Shown: positions 9,721 to 21,500, counted from the stretch's first letter. The stretch: DNA of 64,000 bases from Lolium rigidum (GCF_022539505.1 NC_061510.1:41131047-41195046), one strand, 5' to 3'. Notes: generated by a model from the letters alone, not told the origin. Numbers and translations are program-made.

Positions 9721-9901
9721 GGCGTTTTAGGTTTATTTTTTAAGTATGTAAACTATGTTTCATGTTTAAAAAAAAAGGATTTGTCCTAAAAAATGCGTCG
9801 TGCCGCTGGAGCCAACCCCCGACGCAAACGGACGCGCAGTCGATTTTGATCAAAAGGGTCGACGCAAACGGACGCACGTCGCGCCGCTGGAGATGCCCTG
9901 A

Positions 9902-11140
9902 TTACAGAGATGCACGATCCTGTACTACTACGTACGGACGGACGCCCAATCCAGGCGTTCGTAATGAACAGGCGCAAATGGTGAACCCACCAAATTTTAA
10001 GGCAACGCTATCTACCGGTTTTATATCTACCATCCACTCTCTGTTTTGAGATTGGTAACGGTTGTCATATCTACCATCTACTCTCTACTTCGAGATTAGT
10101 GAGGCTTTTGAGATTTATATAATATAAAACTAATAATTGAAACATAAGTGAAATTTTTGTCAAACTAAAGTGATACACAAAATATATTGTGAAACATTCT
10201 GACAAAAAGTGAAACTGATGAAATCATTGTTGACATCACTCGAGTTTGTTTCACAAAATATTCTTGTTTGAGTTATATTTAATTATGTTTCATATTTGTT
10301 TCATAATTTTGTGTAAGAATTGGTCAGCACATGGTAGCTGATGTCACTCCTATCAGTGTAGTTGCCTTTAAAAGGAGGTTTTCGTTTTGCATGGTCTTGG
10401 TGCGGGCTGCTGATAAATACTCCCTCCTTCTCGAAATAATATTTTTTTCAATTTTACCAAAGTTAAACCTTTTGTATTTTTACCAATCTTATACAAAAAA
10501 ATCATTCGGAAAAAATATAGAAAATATAAATATTTTATAATACCAAATACACATAATGTACCGAATCGATACGGAGTATAAGAGGGACATAGGCGATCGT
10601 GAAATCAATATAGGGTTCCATCCACCTTGTCGGTGACGCCTTCGGTGGCCTCGGGGCCTTGGAGGTGTGACGGACATCGGACAATCGTGGGCGGGAGGGT
10701 TTTGTCCTTTCCTTAGGTTACTTTTAAAGTGCGTTCTTCAAAAAGATGAGGTGGCGGTTACATCTTGGAGTTAGAGCAAAGCCCTCCGATCCTTTCCATA
10801 TCCTTGCTCAAAAGGAGGACGCGCGAACTTGTGCGCACCTCGAATCTTTTGGGATCCAGTAGGTATCTGTGTTCATTGGTGTGGTTTTACATCTGACTCT
10901 TCCGATCGACGGGTATCATAATTAGTGATGGTTGATGCTTCGGTGTGTTTGTCCTTTGGGCCCTTAGCACGATAACTTCTTGTTTGTCTACTTCAACATA
11001 GTCTACTACAATAAGCTTTGCTTGGCTCCGGTGATGAAGGAGCGAGGACGACATCACACCTTTGGCTTGTGGTAGTGTTTGAAAAATATGTGACGTGATT
11101 GACTCAAACTCCTTCGATATTTGTGGATTTTGGCCAAGGC
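9902..11140. other. Intergenic stretch with a decayed MITE
   Basis: No gene is visible. 9990-10340 is AT-rich and contains two similar stretches beginning 'tatctac' (about 10008 and 10068). 10418-10580 looks like a decayed Stowaway. 10600-11140 is moderate-GC sequence with no recognisable coding domain. Confidence 0.45.
10418..10580. mobile_element. Probable decayed Stowaway-type MITE
   Basis: It opens 'atactccctccttctcgaaa' and closes 'gatacggagtata', which are weakened forms of the Stowaway ends (ACTCCCTCCGT ... ACGGAGGGAGT), flanked by TA. The centre is AT-rich. The terminal repeats match only over the last few bases, so the call is tentative. Confidence 0.4.
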
Positions 11141-11724
11141 AACACTTGAGGGACTGATAAAGGATACCGGGGAGTCCTAGGAAGGTTCTACAGGGGTCCT
11201 AAGAGCCCTTGGATAAAAAAGGGTGTCCATCCTATGGCCAAGATTGCATCTCCACCTCTATATATTGAGAAGAAACCCTACTTTTGGAGGCATACACCCA
11301 TAGCCACGAAATTTCCTCTCCTTGGCAGCCGCCAAGCAAGGGGAGAACCTCCTCCACACCGATGTTGTGCAGAGCACGCAGTTGGGAAACCCCAAGAGCA
11401 AGGTATGATGAGCATAGCAACAGTTTCCCTCAGTAAGAAATCAAGGTTTAATCGATCAGTAGGAGAAAGAAATCACTTCTGAAGGTGTTGATGGCTGACT
11501 TTGGCAGGGCGCACTACCGGTGTCAGCAACAACGTGGAACCTGCACACAACACAACTAAAATACTTTGCCCCAACTTACAGTGAGGTTGTCAATCTCACC
11601 GGCTTTGCTAAAAATAAAGGATTAGACGTATAGTGTGGAAAGAGATGTTTGTTTGCATTGAAAATAAAGAGAACGGTATTTGCAGTAGATGGTTTTATCA
11701 GTGTAAAAGAAAGGATCAGGGTCC
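11141..11724. mobile_element. LTR fragments of gypsy elements, two pieces in opposite orientation
   Basis: 11141-11395 has LTR-like content with a TATA box in 'cctctatatattgagaag' (about 11255-11272) and reads as plus orientation. 11396-11724 reads as minus orientation. It contains 'ttgccccaacttacagtgag' and 'gttgtcaatctcaccgg', which are the reverse complement of 'ggtgagattgacaacctcac' and 'gttggggcaaag' in the LTR at 29333-30929. A plus-strand accessory ORF fragment begins right after this piece, so the junction at about 11725 is a rearrangement or nested insertion. Confidence 0.55.
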
Positions 11725-11727
11725 ACA

Positions 11728-12189
11728 GTTTGCTATGATGATACTCTGCCTCCAATATATGATGATTACAATGATGAATATGATATTTTCAGTCCACCTA
11801 GTACCGAGGAGAAAATTAATCATGATTACAATATGCCTCCTATATTTGATGATTATGATGATGAGAATAATAATTATAGCTATTTTATTGAATTTTCTCC
11901 CACTATAATTAATAAGAATGACTATGCTTATGTGGGAAGTAATAATTATTTTATGCATGTGGCTCATGATAACAATATTTTATGTGATAGTTATATTGTT
12001 GAGTTTATTCATGATGCTAGTGAAAATTATTATGACAGAGGAAAATATGGTTGTATAAGTTTTCATGGTACTAAAATACCTCCTTACATGCTTAAAGTTT
12101 TGAAGTTACTCTTGTTTTGCCTTCCTATGCTTATCACTTTGTTCTTTGTGAATTTATTTGTGTACAAGATTTCTATGCATAGGAAGTGA
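11728..12189 (+). pseudogene. Accessory ORF of Athila-like element, N-terminally truncated
   Basis: The plus strand encodes DDTLPPIYDDYND at the left edge, then 'NMPPIFDDYDDENNN', 'DYAYVGSNNYFMH', 'CDSYIVEFIHDASENYYDRG' and a hydrophobic stretch 'LLLFCLPMLITLFFVNLFVY', ending KISMHRK and stop. This is the same protein family as the complete copies at 38184-38924 and 62481-63215. About the first 80 residues are missing, removed at the junction with the antisense LTR piece. The stop after MHRK is shared with the copy at 44860 and is earlier than in the two full copies, which continue for about 29 residues. Confidence 0.75.
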
Positions 12190-14100
12190 GTGAGACTTAA
12201 ATGTGTTTGTAATTTGCTTCTTGATGCTCTCTTTTACTTCAATTTATATTTTTTATGTGAGCATCTTCTCAAATTACTGAGCCTAGCTAAAATACATTAA
12301 AGAAAAACGGTTATGGGAGACAACCCATTATTTTATTTCTGTAATTTTTTCTTTTATGTTGAGTCTTGGAAGTTGTTACCTCTGTAATAACATATTCATA
12401 TCATTTTTATTTTGTTTTTGTGCCAAGAATAGCCTCTAATAGAAAGAAAGTAAGATTTGGGGAAGTTGCTGTCCTGAAAACAGATCCTCTGCTGTCACCA
12501 TAAAAGTACGTATAAACAGCCAGAGTGAAATTTTGAGCTGCCAATTTTTGTGCATATGTCCCAGGTTATTATCTAACTTTCGTTAGTTGAACACTTTTCG
12601 AGCTGAGTAACAGAAGATTTTCGCAAAAATCGATCTTTACCTGCTGTTATGCTTTAACAGATTTCTATCACCATTTGCATTTGCCGCTTGATTTCTTTCT
12701 TATTTTTTAAGTTCTTTTGAGGGAAGGATCTTTTCAAGAAATTTCTACAGTAGCTAAATGTTTTAATGGATGTTTGATTGATGTTAGAACTAAACCAGGT
12801 GGATTGTTGTTCTTGGAGCGTCTTTATTTTTATTTTGTTTGTTGTAGAATATGGTATGATCCCGGCATATTTGTTTTAGAGAGAGACATGCTCTGTTTTA
12901 ATTGCATAGAACGCTCTAGTTTCCGCTCTTATTGTTCTCTGAGTGTTCTAGTTTTCTAGTACTGCGTTTAGCTCTTGTTTTTTCCCTCGAATTTTGTTCA
13001 TAGCTCGTTAGTATTATTTATTTATGTATGATTAGCTCTCTGGTTCATATTTATTTTCATTTCTGAGAGATATTTCAAATAAGTTGATTGATGTTGGAGA
13101 CGAGTAAAATATTTCATGCGTATAGTGATCTAAAAGGGGGCTTGTTTAGACCGTGGCATAGACTTTGGCATGTCAAGTTGGATGTTATTCTTGTCATATG
13201 CTTAGTATTTATTTTTGTAGCATGACTTTTCTCAAATAGCTGAGAGTGCATAATGTGATATTGAAAGAATCATATGTTGTTTCCATCATACAAGCATAAT
13301 ATTGTGGTATTCTTCTTTGATGCTTTATTGGGTTGACTTGGCACATGATTATACCATGTTATGAATATAACCAGTCAACTAAAGCCTCTATGATCATTTA
13401 GTTTTTGATATGTAATATCACTTTATGCTTTGATTGATAATATTTTGTCGCTATGCATGATTATGGCCATTATTATTTTCTTAGTTGGTCGCTCCCAGTC
13501 TTTTACTAGCCTCCGCATGTACTGAGTATGAACTCTACTCGTGCATCCAACCACCAATAACCAAAGTTTGCCAATTGTGCCCACCATATCTACCTACTAG
13601 CATTATTGCTATTCCAAGTAAATTCATCATGCTTTTATTTATCTTCTAAATTAAATTTTGGTATGAGAATATTAGTCAGTAAAGCTCTCACAAACTTGAT
13701 GGCACATTTACTTTATTGCACTTAATAAACTTGATCATTGTAACTATCTTATGAAGTTTATATGTTTGCAAATTGAAAGTTGGGAGTTAGCACAACCATG
13801 CTTTCACATGGAATGCTTTCAACATTGCACTTATTCATATTTAGTTGATGTCATGTTTTTTTGTTTATGGATGCCTTGCGTTGTGAAATAAAATGGAAAC
13901 TTGTAAGTCCATGGAGTTTGTATATGAGTTAGAGAAACGCTGAGCCGCTAATCTAAGCCATGCATCATTCATGGTGGAAATTTACACCGAACCATAGTGA
14001 GCATTCTATGAAGCATTTTCAATAAAAAGCTATACTCATAGTAAAAAAAATTGCTTAGATGCTCATTGTCTGTTTGTCTTGTCATTTTAGTATGGGAATG
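12190..14100 (+). mobile_element. Non-coding internal region of an Athila-like element
   Basis: Blocks correspond to the reverse complement of the internal region at 32.6-34.9 kb: 'gggagacaacccattatttt' (12316), 'ctgccaatttttgtgcatat' (12539, with its counterpart at about 34733), 'gttgaacacttttcgagc' (12586) and 'ggtcgctcccagtcttttac' (13487, with its counterpart at about 33820). There is no gag, protease or pol coding sequence. It is the 3' non-coding part of a plus-oriented element whose right LTR is not recognised. Confidence 0.65.
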
Positions 14101-14995
14101 CTCCTATATCATGGGGCAAGATGATAAGGGGTGGCCCGATCTTCTCAGTAAGCAACGGTGGTGATGATGATCACGGGGTGATGGCAGCGGAGAAACACGA
14201 CGATGAAGTGGATGATAACTTGTATGACGCAACGAGATCTCTCGATTGGTCCCTTTCGCCAATGCAACAACTCTCAACCCTGCAAGATATTCGCAACTCC
14301 ACACACTTGCGCACGTAGCCGCCGACCACGAAGCGGTAAGTTGCAACCGTCTAATTCCCAATGGAACAGCGAGATCACACAAGACTTTTTCAGGATCTAC
14401 ACAATATCAAGCAATATGGTGTAGGGATTCAATAGTTTTGCTAGAGCAAACAACTAAGAACTAGGGTTTATCTTAAACGTGGTCTAAAGCAGCTAGGGGG
14501 GCGTCCTGGGCACTTATATAGGTGTCCGGGACGAGTTCTAGTCAAAAAGATACAAGAATAACCGACCCAGAATAGATCTGGTCGAGACAGACTCGGACTG
14601 GTCCGGTCTGGGATCCGGTCGACCGGGCTGTGGACCGGCCGGTCCGGTCGGTGGTCCGTTCAACCGGGCGGCAACCGGGAAACTGCGAAGTTTCCGGTTT
14701 CTGCCCGGTACGATGCACTCCCTCCGGTTGGCGGCCGGTTGGTGGGCGGTTGACCGGGCCAGGGACCGGGCGACCCGGCGTGGGGGCCGGTCTGACCGGG
14801 CGCTGGACCGGCCTGGACTTCTTCTTCTCCTCTCGCGCATTCCTCCCGCTCCTCCCTCGCGGGTCCATGAGATATCTTCATGTCCAGCTCCTTTTCCAGT
14901 TTCACGTCCATCTTCACGTCCAGCTGCTCCTCTCCTCCTCGTGCGATGCTTGTCTCCTCTTCATACCTGATGATACATAAGTAATAGGACTTAGC
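14101..14995 (-). mobile_element. LTR-containing 3' part of a gypsy element, minus orientation
   Basis: It lies downstream, in the minus sense, of the integrase remnant. It contains a TATA-like box (minus 'CCTATATAAGTGCC', about 14510-14523) preceded by a GC-rich array of CCGGT/ACCGGGC words (14563-14815). These are the expected parts of an LTR promoter. The terminal TG/CA dinucleotides could not be fixed with confidence, so the borders are approximate. Confidence 0.5.
14563..14815. repeat. Degenerate CCGG-rich array upstream of an LTR TATA box
   Basis: Words such as ggtcgaccgggc, gaccggccggtcc, aaccgggcggcaacc and ggttgaccgggcc repeat irregularly without a fixed period. A similar array lies at 57866-58165 in another LTR of the same orientation. 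Confidence 0.65.
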
Positions 14996-15095
14996 TAGTA
15001 TAAAGTTCTCATCAATCAAGGTATCGTTTAGGAACAAGTTCACCTGTTGTTTAAGTAGCTTCGCACGAGCTCGTGTCATTGGTCCAATCCTGACT

Positions 15096-15786
15096 TCATT
15101 GGACTTGAGCTTCACGACGAGGTTCATCTTCGATTGGTAATGACGGAGGTAGTAGTGAGGTAGGGATGTCCTCATCATCTCCCCCTTCAAAAGGCGTCGA
15201 CCCCGACGCTCCAAGGTCTTCTCCGTCATATGGTGTCAAATCAGCAACATTGAAAGAATTACTGACACCAAACTCATCCCCTGGAAGATCTATCGAGTAT
15301 GCATTATCATTGATCTTGGCAAGCACTTTGTAAGGACCAGCACCACGAGGCTTCAACTTAGACTTCCTCAGCTTCGGGAACCTATCCTTGCGAAAATGTA
15401 CCCAGACCATATCACCAGGCTTGAACAACATCTCTTTGCGCTTCTTGTTCATCCTTGCAGCATTGCTCTTGCCTTTCTTCTCTATCAACTCTTTAGTCTT
15501 CACATGGATCTTACGCACAAAATCTGCCCTCTTGGATGCCTCCATATTAACTCTCTCATGTATGGGCAAAGGCAACAAATCAAGTGGAGTAATGGGTTTG
15601 AAACCATACACCACCTCAAAAGGACACAGCTCCGTGGTAGAATGTACCGCCCTGTTGTAAGCAAACTCTACATGCGGCAAACACTCTTCCCACTCCTTCG
15701 AGTTCTTCTTGATCATGGATCTCAACAAGTTGTGACAAGGTTCGATTCACCACCTCGGCCTTGACCATCGGTTTGGGGATGACAAG
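15096..15786 (-). pseudogene. Gypsy integrase C-terminal part and tail, frameshifted
   Basis: The main frame (15728 to 15096) reads KKNSKEWEECLPHVEFAYNR, 'TELCPFEVVYGFKPITPLDL', 'KPGDMVWVHFRKDRFPKLRK' and 'GPYKVLAKINDNAYSIDLPG'. That is the end of the integrase core followed by the C-terminal DNA-binding fold of Ty3/gypsy integrases. Upstream at 15722-15786 the hallmark HPQTDGQ is visible, but the reading changes frame twice between it and the main frame. A further piece in another frame (about 15115-15000, 'GPMTRARAKLLKQQVNLFLN') is the usual tail of such polyproteins. The remainder is hidden by the gap at 15787. The gypsy assignment is secure; the lineage is not resolved. Confidence 0.85.
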
Positions 15787-15886
15787 NNNNNNNNNNNNNN
15801 NNNNNNNNNNNNNNNNNNNNNNNNNNNNNNNNNNNNNNNNNNNNNNNNNNNNNNNNNNNNNNNNNNNNNNNNNNNNNNNNNNNNNN
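15787..15886. other. Assembly gap (100 N)
   Basis: This is a run of exactly 100 N. The left flank is minus-strand gypsy integrase and the right flank is plus-strand LINE, so the true join and its length are unknown. Confidence 0.99.
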
Positions 15887-18640
15887 CGTCATGCCAACCC
15901 ACCTAATCGAGGACAACTGCAAAATCGTTATCTCCCTCCTTGACCTGATCGAAGAACACCGAACCCTCACCATTCACGAATTCGACCTAAGACATGTTGT
16001 CATAAAAACCCTCCGCAGGGCAATAAGAGCTAGAGTCGATCATTGGCGGACACGATCCAAAATCAAATTTGCCATCGACGGCGACGAGAACACGAAGTAT
16101 TTTCACATCTGTGCCTCCAACCGCCTTAGGAATAACAAAATCTCCACCATTGAGCACAACGGAATACAATTCTCAAACCACTCACAAAAAGAACAAATTC
16201 TCACCTCCTTTTTCGCAAACCTGCTTGGCTCAACGACAGATACGCACTGGAATTTCTCCCTCCACGAAATCTACCATCCCATCCACCATCACCTGCGCTA
16301 CCTCGATGACCCTTTCACCTCTGAAGAAATAACAGACGCCTTCTTCAGCATGAACAGCTCTGCAAGCTCCGCCCTAACGGCTTCGGTCCTGGCTTCTACA
16401 GAAAATTCTGGACCTCTGTCAAACCCAGCATCCTACGACTCTTCGACCAATTCTTCTCTGGCCAAATAGACCTAGACGGCCTAAATCGGGCTTTCATGGT
16501 CCTAATTCCCCAAAATGACGATGCTCGCACACCTAACGCATTCAGGCCAATTGCACTCCAAAACTGCCCCATTAAGGCCATCGGTAAAGCCTTGACAAAT
16601 AGACTGCAGAAACTAATTCCTCTACTTGTTGACCCCAATCAAACTGGCTTCATCAGAGGTAGGAGTATTGCCGAAAACTTTGTGTACGCGACTGACATCC
16701 TCAACTGCTGTCACAAACGCAACGCGCCCACAATAGCCATCAAACTAGATTTTGCAAAGGCCTTCGACTCCATTAATTGGGAATCGCTTATCAAAATACT
16801 AAAACACAGAGGTTTCCCACCTAAATTCTGTGACTGGATACAATCCCTCCTCAACACTGGGAAAACCGCTATCCTCCTCAATGGAGTTCCAGGCAAGTGG
16901 ATTAACTGCAAACAAGGGTTACGACAAGGAGATCCGTTATCCCCATACCTGTTCATCACAGTAGCCGACGTTCTGCAAAAATTGATACTCCATGCATGTG
17001 ATAACGACCTCCTAGCACATCCACTATCCCCACATCTGCCCTGCCCAGTCCTCCAATACGCCGATGATACCCTAATCATCCTCAAAGCCTCAACCCAAGC
17101 AGCTCACAACCTAAAAAAAATCCTTCAGGACTTTGCCGCCGCCACGGGCCTCTCCATAAACTTCGACAAAACGACCCTTGTGCCCATGAATATCGACACC
17201 GCCCTAGCGGAATCCATTGCCACCATCCTTGGCACGTACATCTCCTCCTTCCCACAAACATACCTAGGTCTGCCCCTCTCTGCAACCAAACTACCAGCCT
17301 CAGCTTTTCAACCTATCATAGACAGCTGCGATCGCTACCTAGCCGGTTGGTGCGCCACCCTGCTCTCCAAAGGCGGTCGTCTCGTACTACTCTCCGCGGT
17401 TCTCGACTCGCTATCCACATATTTCATGTCATCCTTCCTCATACCTATGTCAGTTCTGAAAGCTATCGATGCTCGCCGCAGAGCCTTTTTCTGGGCTGCT
17501 GAAGAAACTTGCACGGGAGCTCAGTGTCTCGTCGCGTGGGACAAGCTCTGTGTTCCGACTAGCAGAGGAGGTCTAGGCGTAAAAAATTTAAATGCACAGA
17601 ATGTTTGCCTTCTTCTTAAATTTTGTTTCAAATTCATGCATTCATAAAACCTACCCTGGAAACAGTGGATCACATCCCAATCACCAAACCCACACACAGC
17701 CTCAAACCCCTCATATCTAAGCAAAATCATTACCAAACACCTTCACATGCTCACACAAATTACTACTTGCTCAGTTCGGAATGGAAAATCAGTTTTCTTT
17801 TGGCATGACACATGGTTACTCCCAGAAACTCTTGCTACAGCCTACCCTGCATTATATTCCCACCATACCCAACCCAATGCATTGATATGTGATGTTTTGC
17901 AAAATGATTTCTCTACTGGCCTAAGGTGTAGACTAACCAATGCAGCGTCCGAGCAACTTGCCTCCCTCTCTAATCTTTTGCAGGATGTGCACCTATCGGA
18001 TGGCCTGCGATACCAGATCCATGCTGGATGGATCCACCTTCTCCACCAAATCAGCCTACCTGCATATGCAACACCAACTTCAGGACCCTGAAGCCTCTCA
18101 AATCTGGAACTCCAAGGTACCAAAGAAAGTTAAAGTTTTTGGGTGGCTGCTACACATCAATAAGATCAACACAAGAGCCAACCTACTGCATAAACACATC
18201 ATCTCATCAGACATCTGCCCAAGATGCCAAGCACAGCCTGAGGACCGCAACCACCTCTTTTTTACCTGCCCAGCATCAGCAGCGATTTGGAGACATATGC
18301 GCCTCACGCCAAATACCATCAGCTTCTCAGACATCTGGTCATCGCCGCTGCCTACTAACCTGCCTCGCTCGGTCTGGAACACCGTCGCTCTAATCATTCT
18401 ATGGAAGATCTGGGACGCACGGAATGCCAAAGTTTTCAGAAACATAGACCAACCGCATGCATGACGGTCAAGAACATCATCTCAGACCTCACACTATGGA
18501 CTCATCATTTCAAGCAACCAGACTTGAGAGTGGACGCCGACCTGTGGCGTCACCACCTCACCCTTTGTAATCTCTAAACTCGATTAACATGCAATATATT
18601 CAGGTGGGGATCCTCCCCCCCCCCCCCCCGGTGAAAGCTT
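15887..18640 (+). mobile_element. LINE copy, 5' end hidden by gap, with poly(A)
   Basis: This closely matches the 3' 2.7 kb of the minus-strand LINE at 51349-54113, from 'MPTHLIE' in ORF2 through the 3' untranslated end ('gcaatatattcaggtgggga', then a C run, 'ggtgaaagc' and poly(A)). The C run is 15 bases here (18615-18629) against 7 in the other copy. The A tail is at about 18641-18650. The other target duplication would lie in or beyond the gap. Confidence 0.9.
15891..18560 (+). pseudogene. Broken LINE ORF2
   Basis: Residues from MPTHLIEDNCKIV onward correspond to the middle of the intact ORF2 at 51429-55031. The first frame runs to about 16380, where a frameshift occurs after 'AFFSMNSSAS'. 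A long open part (16496-17647) carries the RT: 'ALQNCPIKAIGKALTNRLQK', 'KLDFAKAFDSINW', 'GLRQGDPLSPYLF' and 'LQYADDTLIIL' (about 17050). An in-frame stop follows 'KFCFKFMHS' at 17645, where the intact copy continues. Further frame changes precede the zf-RVT part ('HIISSDICPRCQAQPEDRNH', about 18197-18256). It cannot make a full protein. Confidence 0.9.
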
Positions 18641-18650
18641 AAAAAAAAAA

Positions 18651-19199
18651 TGTTATCGGTGGAAATCACGCTTCCCTCGACTTTGAGCTCGATCCACCTC
18701 GGATGCGCGCGCCATGTAGCTGTTCCGGCGCTCTCTCGAGGTTCACTAGCCGCACACGTAAACGCCTTTTTGCTTTTGGTTCACGTGATAGCTACAACTA
18801 GCTAAGCTTAGCCACTTGCCTTTATTTGCTTTCTGACCAGCATCGATCTGAGCTTATGTTCCTGCGCACGATCATTACGGCTTCACCTTCCTCTGACTAG
18901 CGCCCCCCTCTTTTGCAAACAAAACACGGCCGGCAGCACAAAGCGAGACAAAGTTCAGTTTTTTCCTTTTCACAGAAGGGACACGACGATCTTGTTTTTT
19001 TTATATTTAAATTATTTCATAATAGAGCACAGCGCAACAATATCTTTGACCATTGTGCTCAAGAACACCAAATACTAGGAGCAATGTCCTCCTACTTAGT
19101 AAATAGCCTGTTTGCATTTTATAAATGAAAATGGCACAAATTTCCACTTAATTTTTAATTTACACTTATTGTTTACTTCCTTATTTAGTAAAACAAATA
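18651..19199. other. Non-coding stretch, nothing recognised
   Basis: Mixed composition, AT-rich toward the right. I see no gene or repeat structure. Its lack of similarity to other parts of the window suggests low-copy sequence. Confidence 0.4.
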
Positions 19200-19441
19200 C
19201 TATCTCCGTTTCAATTAATAAGGCTTATATTTTTTCAAAAGTAAACTACATAAAGTTTCACCATGTTATCTAAAAATCATTAATAAGTGCAATCCAAAAC
19301 TAAGATCGTTAGATACATCATCAAATGCATTTTCCAATGATATCTATATAATATTATAGTTCTTTTTTTCCTAAAAGTTTGGTCAAACTTTACTTAGTTT
19401 AAATTTTCAAAAAATAGTCCTTATTTATGGAAAGGAGGTAG
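19200..19441. mobile_element. Stowaway-type MITE, diverged
   Basis: The left end CTATCTCCGTTTCAATTAAT and the reverse complement of the right end (CTACCTCCTTTCCATAAATA) are related, diverged inverted repeats, both followed by AGG. TA precedes the left end, and the right flank is tg, so the TA duplication has decayed. The centre includes 'ggtcaaactttacttag', a common Stowaway subterminal phrase in grasses. No coding capacity. Confidence 0.75.
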
Positions 19442-19669
19442 TGGCAGCAAGATTGAGAGTGGACAACTGGATGTCGAGCTACATGTAGCTTTTTATTTTT
19501 CAAAAACTTGGAATTGGTATTTTAAATTTTCAGAAAAATTTGGAAATATATAAGATTTAGCCAATGATGTACACTACAAAAGTGTAAAATCTCAATACAA
19601 ACTACTTTATATTCCAGACTACACAAAAGTGATAAAATTTGACATATTGTTATAATAGTGTTGAAATAG

Positions 19670-20040
19670 GGATGCACTATTTGACCCCAGGGAGCAGAAT
19701 AGTTATTCTACACCCACCCTCTATCTTTGCAACCGTAAATGATTTTTACGTCACGTAAACTTTTTCTTATTTTATTAGTCGAGTAGAACATAAGGAAAAA
19801 TAGACCTTACAAAAAAATTGTTTATGTGACGTAAAAGAATATGACATAAAATAAGTATTTTCGTCGTTTTTTTACACTACAATTATTCACACAATGCATT
19901 TTTATGTCAATTTTTTGTGGTAAATCAATATAAGCATAATTATATGTAAACAAACATAATTTTATAAATGTAACAACGTAAAATTATGTTGGGTGCAAAA
20001 TAACCTTTCTGCACCCTGGGGGTCAAATAGAGTTTCTATT
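19670..20040. mobile_element. MITE with about 40-bp terminal inverted repeats
   Basis: Left arm 19677-19716 (CTATTTGACCCCAGGGAGCA ... TTATTCTACACCCA) pairs with right arm 19990-20029 (TGGGTGCAAAATAACC ... GGGGGTCAAATAG) with few mismatches. TTGAAATA occurs at 19661-19668 and 20041-20048, which may be an 8-bp target duplication and would fit hAT. The interior is AT-rich with several acgtcacgtaa-like words. No coding sequence. Confidence 0.65.
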
Positions 20041-20048
20041 TTGAAATA

Positions 20049-21120
20049 TGCGAATATTTGCAGAAAATTAGCTAGTATTTGTATTGCCTGTGCGCTGAGA
20101 GCAGCAGGTCTTGTTCTAAGTTGGGGCAAAATCCCATTCTCTATATATGGGTGATGCATATGTTCCCTTCCATGATTGAACAAAGATCCTCGGAGTTAAT
20201 ACATGAGTGGTGGTGAAGTCTACAATTTATTTCTCTGCGTACTTTCATATCACGTTTGAGTGTGGTGATTTCCAACAAGATTTTCCCTCTCTTTCTGAAT
20301 CGTACGGATTTAGGCACATTTGAGTGTATCTCTTCACTTATTTAAGTTCACATATAATCTTCATTTAACTGTTGAAAATATCTTATAGTAGTAATTTAGA
20401 ATGGTGAGCTGAGTGAGTATGAAGTTAAAAGACCAGTACTAGTACTCTCCGATTCATGATACTTCTGGTGGTTCTAAAATCACGTTAAGTAGAACTATAG
20501 CTACGACAAATATTATGGATCATATATAGGAGTATGTTGTTTGGAGCAGTAAACTGTAATGACCGTGGATGGGTTTGATTATCAGTACTTTACTAGCACT
20601 CCCATTTTTCAATTCTGCGGATTGACCGATTGGGTTTTGGGTTTAATGAAGAGCAACAGTGCCTACAGTGCAAGAGGCATGCGCCAGCCAAGTGTACTTG
20701 TCCCTCTAATTAGCCGAATTTTATTAAGATCTAGAAATATACTGCAAAGTGCTACAAGGCCGAGCAAGGACGGCAATGACTGATTGGGATGGCTGATGCA
20801 GCGAGATTAGGCGGAATCTAGGCAGCCTAGGTGCAAATGTGTCACGATTAAGTGCCATTTCGAAGGGAGCAACAGAGAAGTGACAATCCAGTGCACTTGC
20901 ACTTGCGGATTGACGCATCGAAGTTCATGCGGTGTTCGCGGGATAGATCACACGACGAGAGAACTGCGCGTGCACTGTTTGAAGTAGGTCCAAGCGCGAA
21001 TATTCGATCGAGCGGACGTTATGGCGCCCGGACTCAATCCCACCCGTTTGGTACAGGAGGAGATTCGCGCGCAGCGGTTTTGTGAAAAGGCCCCTCTACC
21101 TTTTTTAATTCGGAAGCAAT
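20049..21120. other. Non-coding stretch, nothing recognised
   Basis: No gene or element borders are visible. The sequence has no similarity to the retroelements elsewhere in this window and is probably low-copy intergenic DNA leading into the promoter-like segment at 21138. Confidence 0.4.
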
Positions 21121-21137
21121 CCTGGGGAGATGCCTGT

Positions 21138-21144
21138 ATAAAAG
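21138..21144 (+). promoter_or_regulatory. TATA box of a promoter-like segment
   Basis: TATAAAA sits in 'cctgtataaaaggccc' and is followed within 30-50 bases by 'aaccctaaaaaacttccccc' and a pyrimidine-rich GCC-repeat leader (about 21180-21440). This resembles the start of a grass gene, with a TATA box, an AACCCTA word and a C-rich 5' untranslated leader. No convincing coding exon follows in the window. Confidence 0.4.
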
Positions 21145-21500
21145 GCCCAAATCGGGATGAACCCTAAAAAACTTCCCCCAAATCTCCCCAGCCGCCGCCT
21201 TCCTTCTCCCCTCCGCCGCCCTGCTCGTCGCCGCCGGCCGGACTGCCCCCCATCCTCCGGTGTGCCGCCCATCCTCCTCGTGGCCGGCAAGGTCGCCGCC
21301 GCCGGCGACGGGGCTGATTCTTCGTCGCCGCCGCCTCGCGCCGGGCCGGCACGACACCGCACGCCGCACGCCGTCGGCCGCCGTTGCTGCTGTTGCGGTT
21401 CGCCGCCGTTGACGAGTCGCCTCCGCCGCCCCTGAGGGGCACGCCGAGCGTCTGGCCGGCGTCTTGGACCTCCTCCTGCGCCCCCGAGATCCATTTTTTT
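21145..21500 (+). other. GC-rich leader-like segment
   Basis: The stretch is dense in GCC/CCG triplets. It gives long open frames on both strands (for example MNPKKLPPNLP on plus), but these lack domain features and mirror each other, so they are best seen as compositional. It may be the 5' untranslated leader or first exon of a gene relic. Confidence 0.35.

Larger units (their letters stand above)
8240..9898 (+). mobile_element. PIF/Harbinger-like element, 1659 bp, non-autonomous
   Basis: The left end GGGCATCTCCA and the reverse complement of the right end are identical for the first 11 bases and continue nearly identical for about 24 (aCcGCGCGACGT versus gCgGCGCGACGT). The 3-bp sequence TGA flanks both ends (8237-8239 and 9899-9901). 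Three-base duplications fit the PIF/Harbinger superfamily, whose usual targets are TAA or TTA, and the sister element at 22140 has TAA. No transposase is present. Instead the element carries a broken gene of unknown function shared with the sister element. Confidence 0.75.

Noticed and set aside
18640..18662. Link between the sequence after the plus LINE tail and ORF1 of the other LINE (both contain atgttatcggt)
   Set aside because: Similarity stops after 11 bases, so it is treated as chance.
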